Shown here: positions 13,429 to 23,420 of the stretch, piece by piece
Layout of the letters: each line of letters starts with the position of its first letter
How positions within the stretch are numbered: the stretch's first letter is position 1
NCBI GenBank assembly: GCA_033296885.1
Contig: MU863920.1
Span: 1-64,000 of the forward strand
From: Triangularia verruculosa
Lineage: Eukaryota > Ascomycota > Sordariomycetes > Sordariales > Podosporaceae
Length of the DNA: 64,000 nt
Direction: 5' to 3'
Notes under the pieces: generated by a model
Told to the model about the DNA's origin: nothing
Seen by the model: only the letters and a program-made list of their open reading frames with translations
The model's database searches: none
Program-made: the position numbers and the translations under genes

Positions 13429-14704
13429 TTGTGCTTTTTCGTAGATGGGCCGAGATTCCTGGGTTTGCGCAGTGCGGTTGAGGGGCTCAACTCTGGCGAA
13501 GAGAGACGGAATCGCAGAGGGGTAGTCGTTGGAGGGATGGTCGTTGGTTCGCTGGGGGTAAAAGAGCCGAGGGCCGACAATTTTCAAGGTGGATGCGAGT
13601 GGAAGGAGGGACAAGGACAGGAGGACCTGGAATGACTGACAATGGTTATATATTGCTACACTAAAAGATTTGCGACCTGCAGATCTATGGCCCGATGCCT
13701 TTGGGACCATCAGCGCGAGCGTGCAAGATAGCAGCTGGCTGCCTCTGCCCCTCACCCCGCATCGCACTGCCATGAACCGGTTGACGCCTGCCCAGGATCA
13801 TTGCGTCAATGTGTGGCTCAGCAACTGCTGGTATGCCGCCAAGAGGCTCAGCCTGATGACATCTTGCCGAGCTACGGCCATAGATTCATGGATATAAAGA
13901 GCGCTGAGGCGCTCTACTTTGGCCAAATTTCGTTTGATTCGAGGCTCCTCAGTCGTGTGGCCCGGCAAAGCAATCAGTGACTGATGATAGCGCGCGCGCG
14001 AGGCTCGTTGGTTGTAGTTTATCACTGCCTCTGCTGGTGTCATTCGCTGATTGCCCCTCCATCTGTACGCCGACAGTATCTACGCCACAACCGAATTCCC
14101 GTTTGTCAACCCCGTACCAAGTACCAACCTCCCCGGATGTCGCCGGAGCTTCTCCCAGCCCGAGCAATGGTGATTGTAGGGCACTTTTGTGATTGCCCTA
14201 ACGATATCATTGTTTCTCAGTGTGGAATACAAGCAGTACGGATCTAAAACTAGTCTCACACAGTTTGGAGTCCTGATGAGACTTTTCATCTTTTCTCAGT
14301 CCCCTGTCCATCATGGTGGCTGGGGTCATGGAGGGGCACGAGGGGCACCCGACCTTAGCGCACCCGGGCTTTCGGGCTCTGTGGGGCGATCCAGGGTGGA
14401 GCTTCAACCTCCCCAATTTCCAAATCAAGCGCCTCCGTCGCCAAATCACTTCTCTTTCAGCACACAAGACTGCAACTGTGAGGACAGATTGGGGTGGGAA
14501 AACCAGCCATCTGAATTACCATGGCTCCTCCTCGACTAAATAATCCTGCACCATGAGCATTTTTCAGCTTTGTTTCGTTTCTCTCCTTCTCCCCGCTGTC
14601 TGCAGATCCTTGAACGCATTCCTGCTGTAGCTTTCAAGCATCTCCGGCCCTGCTCTGCGTCTTTGCGTCGGCCACTTGCATCTTGACACATCGGCGCGTT
14701 CCAG
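13429..14704. promoter_or_regulatory. divergent promoter region (annexin / secreted protein)
   Basis: This 1.28-kb region separates the annexin start (minus) from the start of the secreted-protein gene (plus), so it must hold both promoters. A short alternating CG run lies at about 13990-14001, and a pyrimidine-rich stretch (14560-14700) precedes the plus-strand ATG. I see no credible coding frame. Confidence 0.5.
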
Positions 14705-15442
14705 ATGCATTCCAACCGAGCAACTTTATTTCTATCAGCATCATGTGCTTTTATCCTTCCTTGTTTCTCTCTGCCGCTCAGCGGGCCGACACTTCAGCAG
14801 CCTGCGGCCCTAGCACCGAGGGCGACCTATGCGGTCGTCAACATCGATGGAGGCTCCGGCACAGGGGTGGGTGGGTCTCCGGTAGGAGGGATCGGCGCCG
14901 GTAGCCCCGGCAGTTCAGGCCCCGGAGGTTCAAGTGGTTCAGGGGGCTCCGGTGCCGGCAACCAACCCGTCCCTAACCCGGTGACAATAACCGTGGTACA
15001 GACGCCTGCCACCAAGATTGCTGTCGAGACTGTTTTCATGACGTCGCCTGCAGTCACAAATCGTGTTACAGACACTGTCGTCGTCACCAAAACAGTTCAG
15101 ATCGTCAATATCGCGCCCACAGCGGCACCTGCAACGAGCACTGCTCAGCCTCTCCCGACATCGTCGGCGCAATCGGTGCTACCTGTCGAGACCTCGCTCC
15201 TGACGTCAACGTTGATGTCGATCCCGACTGCTTTGAGCTCGTCACCAGCGACACCAACTTCGGTCCTACCCTCGACCACCGATTCCACCCTCATCACCTC
15301 GATTCCTACTGCCCCTGAAGTAAGTTTGAGTAGCAGCACAACATACGATGACGGGAAATGGCACACCACATATCCAGCTTGGAACGAGACGCTGAATCGC
15401 CGGTCCAATCGTTCCCGGCCCCGGGTGCGGGCCGTTTTTTGA
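14705..15442 (+). CDS. small secreted Gly/Ser/Thr-rich protein
   Basis: A single-exon frame of 245 residues. The N-terminus has a classic signal peptide: a short polar start (MHSNR), a hydrophobic core (ATLFLSASCAFILPCFSLPL) and small residues near position 30. A possible processing site (APRA) follows. The mature part starts with a Gly/Ser/Pro-rich segment, continues with a Thr/Val-rich repeat-like stretch (TVVQTPATKIAVETVF, then TDTVVVTKTVQIV), and ends in Ser/Thr-rich sequence suited to O-glycosylation. There is no C-terminal hydrophobic tail, so a GPI anchor is unlikely. No cysteine framework or enzymatic motif is visible. A cell-wall or extracellular-matrix protein is the best guess; I recognise no named family. 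Confidence 0.75.
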   Translation: MHSNRATLFLSASCAFILPCFSLPLSGPTLQQPAALAPRATYAVVNIDGGSGTGVGGSPVGGIGAGSPGSSGPGGSSGSGGSGAGNQPVPNPVTITVVQTPATKIAVETVFMTSPAVTNRVTDTVVVTKTVQIVNIAPTAAPATSTAQPLPTSSAQSVLPVETSLLTSTLMSIPTALSSSPATPTSVLPSTTDSTLITSIPTAPEVSLSSSTTYDDGKWHTTYPAWNETLNRRSNRSRPRVRAVF

Positions 15443-17450
15443 GTGCGGGATGGTGATGGCCAGCAGAGCACCTGGTGCTACGTGAGAGCGGGACGTTGAA
15501 GAACATGACGATACTGTATGTTTTGATGAGCAACGATGTAAATGTATGCGGCAGGGATGGTGGAGGTGGGGTAGGAGGGAAGATCTTAGAACCCTCGAGG
15601 AGTGCAGCATCGTGGACCAAGAGCTGGAACACGGATGGCAATGGCGAGGGATATCTTCGCTTTCTCTTCTCTTTTTGACGGGAGTTGCCGGTACGTCATG
15701 TATGATAGCTGCGAGTTGAACGAGTCAGACACAAAGAGAATGTTGATATTGCCCGCAAGGCCGGCGGTTGCCTTATGCCTGTTGTTGCCCACAGCCCGCG
15801 TGCCAAGTATGCATGATGACGGCGACCTATTCTGCCAAACCAATGTTGATACCCTTCCACAGCAGTAGTCCCGGCGATGACCGGAGGCAGGTGCGGAAGT
15901 TTCCAGGAATGGCCCGAACACGAAAGGAAGGCAGGTGTGCCTAGTACCTGTGGGCCCTCGACAGGAAATACAACGGACCCGGTTTGATTCAGGACGCCTG
16001 CCGCCTCGGGTTCAATGGTTGGCGACGACGTGGAAACTACATCCTCGGCCGGCAGCGATACGGGGCCTTTCAGAAAAGCATCTCGATGACATGCCAACAT
16101 CTCGATGATTTCCGCTGCTCAGGGTGGCGGCGTGTACCCGGTCTTCCAAGCTCGAGTAGCCGGTCGCCTGCTAAAACGGTCGCACGTGCGTCGTGCTGCT
16201 TCGGTCCCCTCGATTGCCTTGGTGGTCACGATCTCGCCTACAAGCAATCTGCAGGCAACACTCGGCAACCTGTTCTTCCCCGCCATGTCAGATCCGAAAG
16301 CTTGTTACGGTATCAGTCTGACAATGGGAGTCTCGGACATGATTTCCTGAATTGCATGCTCCTTTTGTGAGAATGCCATGACGGGGCGAAAGCGGGTTCT
16401 GACACCACCAGGCACGCCAGATGCATGTCACCCACTGATACGGCGAACGGGGAAAATACCCAAAACGAGACTGCCACCAAAAGGAGAGACGCCGGTACCT
16501 GTTGTACGTTAGCAACGGCAGCACTGGGCTGCCGCTATCGTGCTTCCCGCCGGTGCGAACCATACCTCATCTTTGTGACCAATGACCACCAACCCTTAGT
16601 GAGGGAATCAGGTACACCCGGCAGAAGGATGGGACAGAGCCGACGCAGGTATGGCTTTCGGAACAACGAAGCGCAAAGATGGCATCGCGGCATGCTGTCA
16701 TACACCGGCCGCAAAGCTGTTTCGACCACATCTCCATGCTGGCCACTGCTAGTCTGCACCACCCAAGTGTCACCACTTCACAAAAATATTGCGCCGGAAT
16801 CAGGGCGCAGCTGTTCGACGTGGTATTCGTGACAAAGGTGCCATGTCAATTTTTGCACCGTTCCATCGACACAATCCTTGGGATGGCCCATCATCCTACA
16901 GGTCGCGGCCAGTCCGATCACGGTGGTCTCGCAATATGTCTCTTTTTTGGCCCTGGTCCGCACGAATGCGGCTCAGAAACCGTGATTCAGTCAAGTAACG
17001 CGCGGGATATTTTCCCCATGCTGGCAGGTTTAGACGAGTTCCCCCCTCCAGAGCTCAGGGTTACGCTGCACATCGATTGTTCACATGGGAACAACCATAG
17101 TCGGAGGTAGTCCAGACCCTGTGAGTCTTGTTGTACCTGACTCGAGTCGATTGGTGCTGATTTTCGAGACAGGCAAAGTCAAGTAAGTACCTTTCATGAT
17201 GGCACAAGACTTTGATCTACCTCGATTACCTCACCGCCTCCGAGGCCGAAAAGGCACCGATTCCCAGGTCTTGTCAGTCCGATAATCAGGCATAAAATAA
17301 GAGATATCTCCTCCCTGATCCCGATCCCAAGAGCAACATCACCATCTTAAACGCACTTCAGCCTGAAGCCACAATACCAAGAAGACCCTTTTGGTCATAC
17401 AGCACTTCATACTTGTCTACCACAGCTTATCTAAGCCCACGCCCACCACG
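15443..17450. other. gene-poor stretch with possible degraded coding sequence
   Basis: No intact gene can be built over these 2 kb. Several minus-strand frames look more protein-like than chance: 16778-16963, with several Cys residues, is followed in the same frame after one TGA by 16535-16762; 15696-16100 contains a Thr/Ser/Pro-rich stretch ending in FPVEGPQVLG. Splice-like signals occur (for example GCTAAC ... CAACAG at 16498-16515, minus), but no phase-consistent model with an ATG emerges. It may be a decayed secreted-protein gene or just intergenic DNA. The last 150 nt are the promoter and leader of the oxygenase gene. Confidence 0.35.
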
Positions 17451-18916
17451 ATGAAGATCTCGGTCCGCACCACGGGTCTTCCCCTTTGCCGAGTGGCTAC
17501 TCTACCCGTCAGAGCTGTCAGAATGATGGGCACAGCCGCACATGTTTCCCCTGGGTCGTCACCCATGGCCATGCCACCACGCTTCGATATTCAAGCCGCG
17601 CAAAACACCAAACTCAGGGTCCAGCCTCGTTGCCCACCCCCACGCCAGTCTGCTACATCCACCCAGCCTGCCGCCAGCACACAGGTCCAACCCACCGCCC
17701 GTCAGGGTCCAACCATGCCTCCGGGCTTCAAAGCTGAATACGGCTCCCTCCCGACCTTTACCATCCCAGAAACTGTCACCTCCACGCCCAGCCACGTCCT
17801 CCTTGGCCAGCAGATTATCACCGCCTTCCGCCGTGATGGCATCATCCAGATTGCCCAGAGCCCCCTCCAACGCAAGCTTTGGCAAGCGGCCCAAGCCGCT
17901 TCTCGTCGATTTTTCGCCAAATCTCCGGAAGAAAAAGCAGTCTGTGTAGACTCACAATCCTATGCTGGATACATTGCTTCTGGAGAGGAAGTCACAGACG
18001 GGATCGCTGACTACAGCGAGATATTCACCATTACGAAAGATTTCGACATGGGAAATGCAAGAGTGAGGGCGAAGTGGCCCTGCCATGGACCAGTTCCATG
18101 GCCGGATGTAGAGATGAGGGAGCCGATGATGAGGTACAAGGAGGAACTCGGACGTGAAGGCGCAAGGCTGGTGAGACTGTTTGAGATGGGGTTGGGATTG
18201 GAGGAGGGGGAGCTAGGGAAGTGGATTGGTGATGACGGGAAGGGACCAGGGGGCTGGCATCATGCCAGGGTACTGAGATTCCCCCCTCGCAATGCGACAA
18301 ACGGGAAAGGCAAGGAAGGGCGTGGCATTGGGTCTCACACCGACTATGGGTTACTTGTCATCTCGGCCCAAGATGATGTTGGCGGACTCTTCATCAGGAG
18401 ACCGAGCCAAGAGGAGAAGTTTGCGAATTGGGAGAAATCTGCTGCGGGACTGAAGGAAGATGATGATGGGTGGGTGTTTATCCCGCCAGTGGAGGGGACG
18501 CATACGGTTATTCTCGGTAGGTTCATCCCCCCCTTTTTCTCCGCTATCATGCCGCGATAACTAACAGTGTGGCAACAGGAGACATGATGCAATATCTCAC
18601 AAGAAACCACCTCGTCGCCACCCCTCACAAGGTCGGGCTCAACACGAGAGAACGGTTCGCGTTTGCGTATTTCCACGAGCCGAGCTTCCAGGCGGTGCTG
18701 AAGCCGCTCAACGGGGGTGTCATTCCGCAAGCACCACCAGCACAGGAGAAGGACGAGGGCGTTCACTATGGGACGCATTTCACCAACATGTTTATCAGAA
18801 ACTACCCTGATCGGATCACGACGAAGAGGTTGGTGGCAGAGGGGAGGTACGGCTTGCTGGAGAGGCCGGAACTGAGGACCATTGGTGCGGCTCCGACAGC
18901 CGAGTCGAGAGTATGA
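17451..18916 (+). CDS. ethylene-forming-enzyme-like 2-oxoglutarate/Fe(II) oxygenase
   Basis: Two exons, 17451..18516 and 18579..18916, give 467 residues; the 62-nt intron has a GTAGGT donor, CTAAC branch and CAACAG acceptor. The ATG at 17451 has good context (ccaccacgATG). From about residue 100 the protein follows Pseudomonas ethylene-forming enzyme: SGEEVTDG, KWPCHGPVPWP, HHARVLRFPP, GSHTDYGLLVISAQDDVGGL, TPHKVGLNTRERFAFAYFHE and HFTNMFIRNYPDRITT. Fe ligands H296, D298 and H372, the 2-oxoglutarate arginine R381 and the L-Arg-binding residues (E180, R273, R429, equivalent to E84, R171, R316) are all present. The known enzyme makes ethylene from 2-oxoglutarate and hydroxylates arginine, giving guanidine and pyrroline-5-carboxylate. 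The first 100 residues are an extra, Arg/Ser/Pro-rich extension whose start resembles a mitochondrial presequence. Activity is inferred from motifs; a related arginine oxygenase is the alternative. Confidence 0.9.
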
Positions 18917-21641
18917 GACGGATGAGTTGTCAATGTTGGGGGGTGGCGTGGTGACGATGCGTCATGCGAGTCTTAGACATGGGCGGACACGACAGGTCGG
19001 TGATATCGGAGACTGGGGACAGGGTTCCGGGGTCGGTTTTACATAGTTCGTTTTGGGAGTTTGGAGGGGTGTTTAGGTGCCACAAGAATCTCTTTTTGGC
19101 GTTGGGTTGGAACTTTTGTTGGTTAGGCATTTCTTTTTGTGTTGTTTGGTTGATTGGCGAGGCATGTATGGTACGATAAGGGGGTTTATTTCTTTTAATT
19201 AGTTCCTTTGGAGATATTCACAAAAATGTAATCATCATATATCTATATTACACCTGGCTTATTCTCTGAAGCGGTGAGACATCCACAAAGTCAACTTACG
19301 TGCTTCAGTCCTTCATGACTACAGGCAGTCGATAAAAGCCTATGTTTCTTTCAATCCCCGATGTCCAAAATTGCCGTTATTTGATAGAGAGATAGCCTTA
19401 CCTAGCTAACATTCAAGATTATACTAGCTACCTTGGCTAGATAGGATAACCTTGGCATCTCAACGATTCTGACGGCCGTTTCGGAAAGAGTTGCCCTATG
19501 CTCATCAGCGGGATGAAGAGTGCCGGATTAAGCAAGCTGGTGACAATCCGAGACATTTAAATCTGCCGGCCTAGTCCAAAGAACCTGAGACAGGTTTGGG
19601 CAAGGTAGCGCAGCAGGATGGAGCGTTGCATACCTTTAAAAAAACGCACGCAACAATCCGACTGCTGCTGTGGTCTTTTCATGGGTGTGTGTCTCTGATG
19701 GATATTGGTTTCAGGTTAAAGGGAGTAGGGATCCGGGGTATTGGTGTGTGCCGCGGGGTTGGGTCAGGTAAGTTTAGATCTGAGATCAAGGCTGCGATGA
19801 GATGAGATGAGGTGAGATGTGGGGTGGGTGGTGGTTTAGATGGGGGATCACAGGTTTGGTTTTGGATCTTTTTGGTGGCTGATGCGGTGATGGGTTTGGT
19901 TTGAGGCGGTGAGTTTCGTCTGTCGCTGGTCGTAGATGACAACTCGGTTTGGTTGCTCTCAAAGCACCGACTTCATCATGAGATTTCAGATTGAGGGAGC
20001 TGGTATAGGCTAGCTTAAGGGTGCTATCCTTATCTTTTTTTTGGTCGAGCACTACCTCATTAAGACCTAGATTTTCATCTCCGGCTTGCGAAAGGAAGTC
20101 AGAATATCACCGTCACCAATTCATCACCTAACCCCCGCCCATCTCCGCTCAAACCGTTACGTCCGTTGTCACAACAAACACAGACGTGGCCCCGCACACT
20201 CAGACAGACACACACCTAACCCATCTCCTCCCTCCTCACTTCTCACCTCCCGTCCCACCGCATCATTCACTAGCTCACATCGGGGGGACATCAAAACAGT
20301 CTGGTACATTACATACATACCTCATCCATGTCCAGCTCAAAACCCTCGAACCGACCAGGATACAAAATCCCTTACCCGGTCCCGAACAGCTCAACCCAAC
20401 CGATTCCGAAACAGCTCCTTACCTCCATTCCTTCTTATCACCGTTCCCCCCTCCTTAAACCCGTTAAACACACAACTCTCTGCCATTAGGTACTTTTTCG
20501 GGGAAGGGACGATGACACTATTTTTGGGGGATGATCCTTGTTTGTTGTGTTTAAGACAAATGGCTGATTTGATGTTGTGTTGTGTGTGCTGCGGACAGTC
20601 GGAGTCGGACCGCATCTGATGGCTGTGAGACTCGGGTAGATGCGGGGGGATGATGAGATCTGAAATCTGAGATCGGCGGTATTGGGGATGATACATACAC
20701 TACGAGGCAAGGTTTGCAGGGGAGATACAAAGGGTGATAGCCGAGGGGGGTGGTGGAACGTGGGTGTTTTTAGGTTGAGGGGGGGTTACTACCAAGCGCT
20801 TGTGTCAGGGATTTTGGTTGGAGGTGAAGAGGAGAGACATTGATGTTGGGGACTTTCAGAGGGGATTGAGTCGAAGAGGGGATTGTTGGTTTTGTTGACT
20901 GGGTTTTGGTGTTTGGGCTCTCCTGTTTTTTGCTGGTTTCTGCTCGGCTGCTGTTGCTAGGTCGACATGGTTGACTTGAACTGATGATGGAAGACTGCAA
21001 GGCAGGTTCAGCGGTCCGGCCACGGGGTAGTGACTTCCTTATTAGTTCGGGGGCAATCAGCCCTTGAGAGCAAACGGGGTGACGTCCCGTATCAATAAAA
21101 ACCTCCAAATCAGAAGCAAAACGCCCAAGACCCAAGACGGAAGAGATGGCTTCGCCGTCACTCATTCCCTACCTTATATTCGCATACTTCACTGCTAGGA
21201 AAGATGGAAATGTATCCCATAGGTGGAAGACAAATCTCACCCAATCATCACGTTTCTCTCATGCCTTGACGTTGCTTCCAAGAAACTAATTCGGCCTTGC
21301 ACTTCTACTGGACTGTTGATCTGCCGTCAGAAAACAGAAACACCAACCCGCTTCCTCATCCGGCAACGCGCGACGGAATCAAGCCTCCCGTCCATCCCAC
21401 CCCAGCCTCATTTACACATATTAACCCCAAGCGCCATCTACCCCACAAACTACCACATAACGGAGTAGTCGAGAATGAATTCCGGGAAGCTCACGGAAAC
21501 AGTAATATCAAGGGACTCGGTAGACACAACCGACATGCCGGCTGTCAGTGATATAAACCCCCGCCCACAGAACTCGCCTCGTCTGCGGTCTCTACCGTGC
21601 CGTCTCTCCCACTGCGTCCAACCCGGAATCGCAAAGTCAAA
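18917..21641. other. long gene-free stretch before the AA9 gene
   Basis: This 2.7-kb region holds no supported gene. It contains a short GATGA microsatellite (about 19796-19819), a G-rich stretch to 19860 and a pyrimidine-rich stretch (about 20210-20290). One minus-strand frame starting at an ATG (21165-20770, 131 codons) is Ser/Thr/Pro-rich and matches nothing I know; I leave it uncalled. The right end is the promoter of the AA9 gene. Confidence 0.5.
21552..21557 (+). promoter_or_regulatory. TATA box of the AA9 gene
   Basis: TATAAA lies 85 nt upstream of the AA9 start codon, followed by C-rich sequence, a typical fungal core-promoter layout. A CCCCAG hexamer (a match to the SYGGRG site of the carbon-repressor family) sits at 21400-21405; a single copy could be chance. 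Confidence 0.55.
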
Positions 21642-22509
21642 ATGAAGTCCCTCCTCGCCCTCACCACCCTCCTAGCGGGCACCGCCCAAGCCCACTACAT
21701 CTTCCAGCAATTCACCTCGGGCGGCACCAAGCACTCGGCCTGGAAGTACGTCCGCAAAAACACCAACCCGGCCTGGCTCCAGAACGGCCCGGTTACCGAT
21801 CTGTCCTCCACCGACCTACGCTGCAACGTCGGCGGCCAGGTCAGCAATGGCACCGAGACCGTGACGATGAAAGCCGGGGACGAGTTCACTTTTACCCTCG
21901 ACACGGCGGTCTACCACGCTGGGCCGGTTAGTCTGTACATGAGCAAGGCTCCGGGGCAGGCGAAGGATTATGACGGGAGCGGGCAGTGGTTCAAGATTTA
22001 TGACTGGGGGCCGAGTGGGAATTCCTGGCCGATGAGGAGTAAGTTCCCCTTTGACTTGGGGCAGGAAACAGGGTTAACGGGAAATAGTTTCCTACACGAG
22101 CAATATCCCGAGGTGCATCCCCGACGGGGAGTACCTTCTCAGAATCCAGCAACTGGGATTGCACAACCCTGGTGCGCCGCCGCAGTTTTACATCAGTTGT
22201 GCGCAGGTCAAGGTTACGAATGGAGGGAGCGCGAATCCCAGTCCTACGGCGCTGATTCCGGGCGCGTTTAAGAGTACGGATCCGGGGTATACTGTTAATG
22301 TGAGTGCTCCTTCTCGTGTCTGTGTGGAGGTTTTGATAGGGAGGCGCTGATGAGGGGTGAAAATAGATCTACAGCGGTAGTATGGCCAACTATCAGGTTC
22401 CTGGGCCTGCAGTGGTAAGTTTTGTTTTTCTGCTGCTTTTGTTTTTTCCTTGGGACATGATGGACTTGGTGAATGCTGACGAGGGTGATGGCAATAGATT
22501 AAATGCTAG
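21642..22509 (+). CDS. AA9 lytic polysaccharide monooxygenase (formerly GH61)
   Basis: Four exons, 21642..22038, 22088..22299, 22367..22414 and 22498..22509, give 222 residues; all introns (49, 67, 83 nt) keep phase. A 17-residue signal peptide (MKSLLALTTLLAGTAQA) ends just before His18, which becomes the N-terminal histidine of the copper histidine brace. The second copper histidine is H92 (AVYHAGPVSLYM); H158, Q165 and the axial Y167 (GAPPQFYISCAQ) complete the AA9 active site. The protein ends in the family's usual VPGPAVIKC, reached only through a 12-nt last exon coding IKC. There is no linker or cellulose-binding module. The enzyme is secreted and oxidatively cleaves cellulose or related glucans with a peroxide or oxygen co-substrate; the substrate cannot be narrowed from sequence. 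Confidence 0.95.
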
Positions 22510-22845
22510 TTAAATAGTGAATGGGTTGTCTAGGTAGACATCTACCGTCTTGGGTCACTTGGATGTAATTCTTCCATAGTGCGCAATGGTTCGAAATCAA
22601 ACGAGTTTCTGAATTTCCTTCCTTTTCATAGTGAAGTGCACTGAATCCAGCTTGCCCGCAACATAAAAGAAATGCTTGGGTGCCGCGCAAAGGTGGTATC
22701 AGGCGTTGCAGTATCTTAGGAAGGCCTCGAAAGAGAGAATTTGTAGGCCTTGGAGGATAGTCGAAAGGGATTGGATATTGCTGATAGTGTAGTGTGGATC
22801 ATAGTGTCTTTGTCTTTCCCCAAAGTCATCAACCAACAACCAGAT
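22510..22845. other. spacer between AA9 gene and tRNA-Leu
   Basis: 336 nt holding the AA9 3' untranslated region and the upstream flank of the tRNA gene. No coding frame or repeat is visible. Confidence 0.6.
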
Positions 22846-22942
22846 GGCGAAGTGGCCGAGTGGTTAAGGCGCTGTGTTTAGGTAATCCGATTACCCATAA
22901 CCGCAGTGGGAAACCTCGCGAGTTCGAATCTCGTCTTCGTCA
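22846..22942 (+). tRNA. tRNA-Leu (UAG) with an 18-nt intron
   Basis: The cloverleaf folds cleanly. The acceptor stem is GGCGAAG with CTTCGTC and discriminator A at 22942. The D arm carries the A box TGGCCGAGTGG. The anticodon stem CTGTG (22872-22876) pairs with CGCAG (22902-22906). The loop reads TT, anticodon TAG, G, then an 18-nt intron (22883-22900) after position 37, the canonical eukaryotic site, then C. A long variable arm (leucine type) and the T arm GCGAG-TTCGAAT-CTCGT follow. It decodes CUA, and CUN by wobble. Confidence 0.93.
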
Positions 22943-22947
22943 GCTTA

Positions 22948-22952
22948 TTTTT
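22948..22952 (+). terminator. RNA polymerase III terminator of tRNA-Leu
   Basis: A run of five T residues begins 6 nt after the end of the tRNA, the usual Pol III stop signal. Confidence 0.75.
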
Positions 22953-23420
22953 GCACTTTTCACCCCTCATATCCTACCTAATCCACAAACAAAGGAGCTG
23001 CATGAATGGGACACGGCATTTTTTTGTGCCCACAGGGCGTTTTATTCATCGTCTCCATGGAAGATAATTCAAGTTGATACACAGCAAGTTCCATTCGGCA
23101 CTAATGAGATTACAGCTAAAGATACATATACAAGCACACTAGAAATATTACAACAGTTCGAACGACACTTGGGAAAAGCGAAGAAAAGTCCAGAGAACCC
23201 CCGAACAAAGGAAAAAAAGTCAAGTGAATGACAGCAAGGAGAGTCGTCGCGATGACGTTGCCCATCCAACGGCGCCAAGCATAGCGCCCCCTTAACCCCC
23301 TTTTCCCGCCCCATGATCCACATCCAACATTATCACCATCAAATCCGTATGGCATACCACTCATTAATCCGTCCCAGCCATCATTATATTCTCAACTCAT
23401 CGTGTTTTACTTTCAGCCCC
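22953..23420. other. intergenic spacer, 3' of the large STAND gene
   Basis: 468 nt between the tRNA and the stop codon of the minus-strand STAND gene. It should contain that gene's 3' untranslated region. No supported coding frame. Confidence 0.55.

Noticed and set aside
12822..13580. 252-codon minus-strand frame over the annexin N-terminus
   Set aside because: It is the frame-shifted reading of the PYGAPPP repeats; the annexin frame explains the sequence.
20770..21165. 131-codon minus-strand frame with an ATG
   Set aside because: Ser/Thr/Pro-rich with no motif or intron support; could be a small gene but evidence is too thin.
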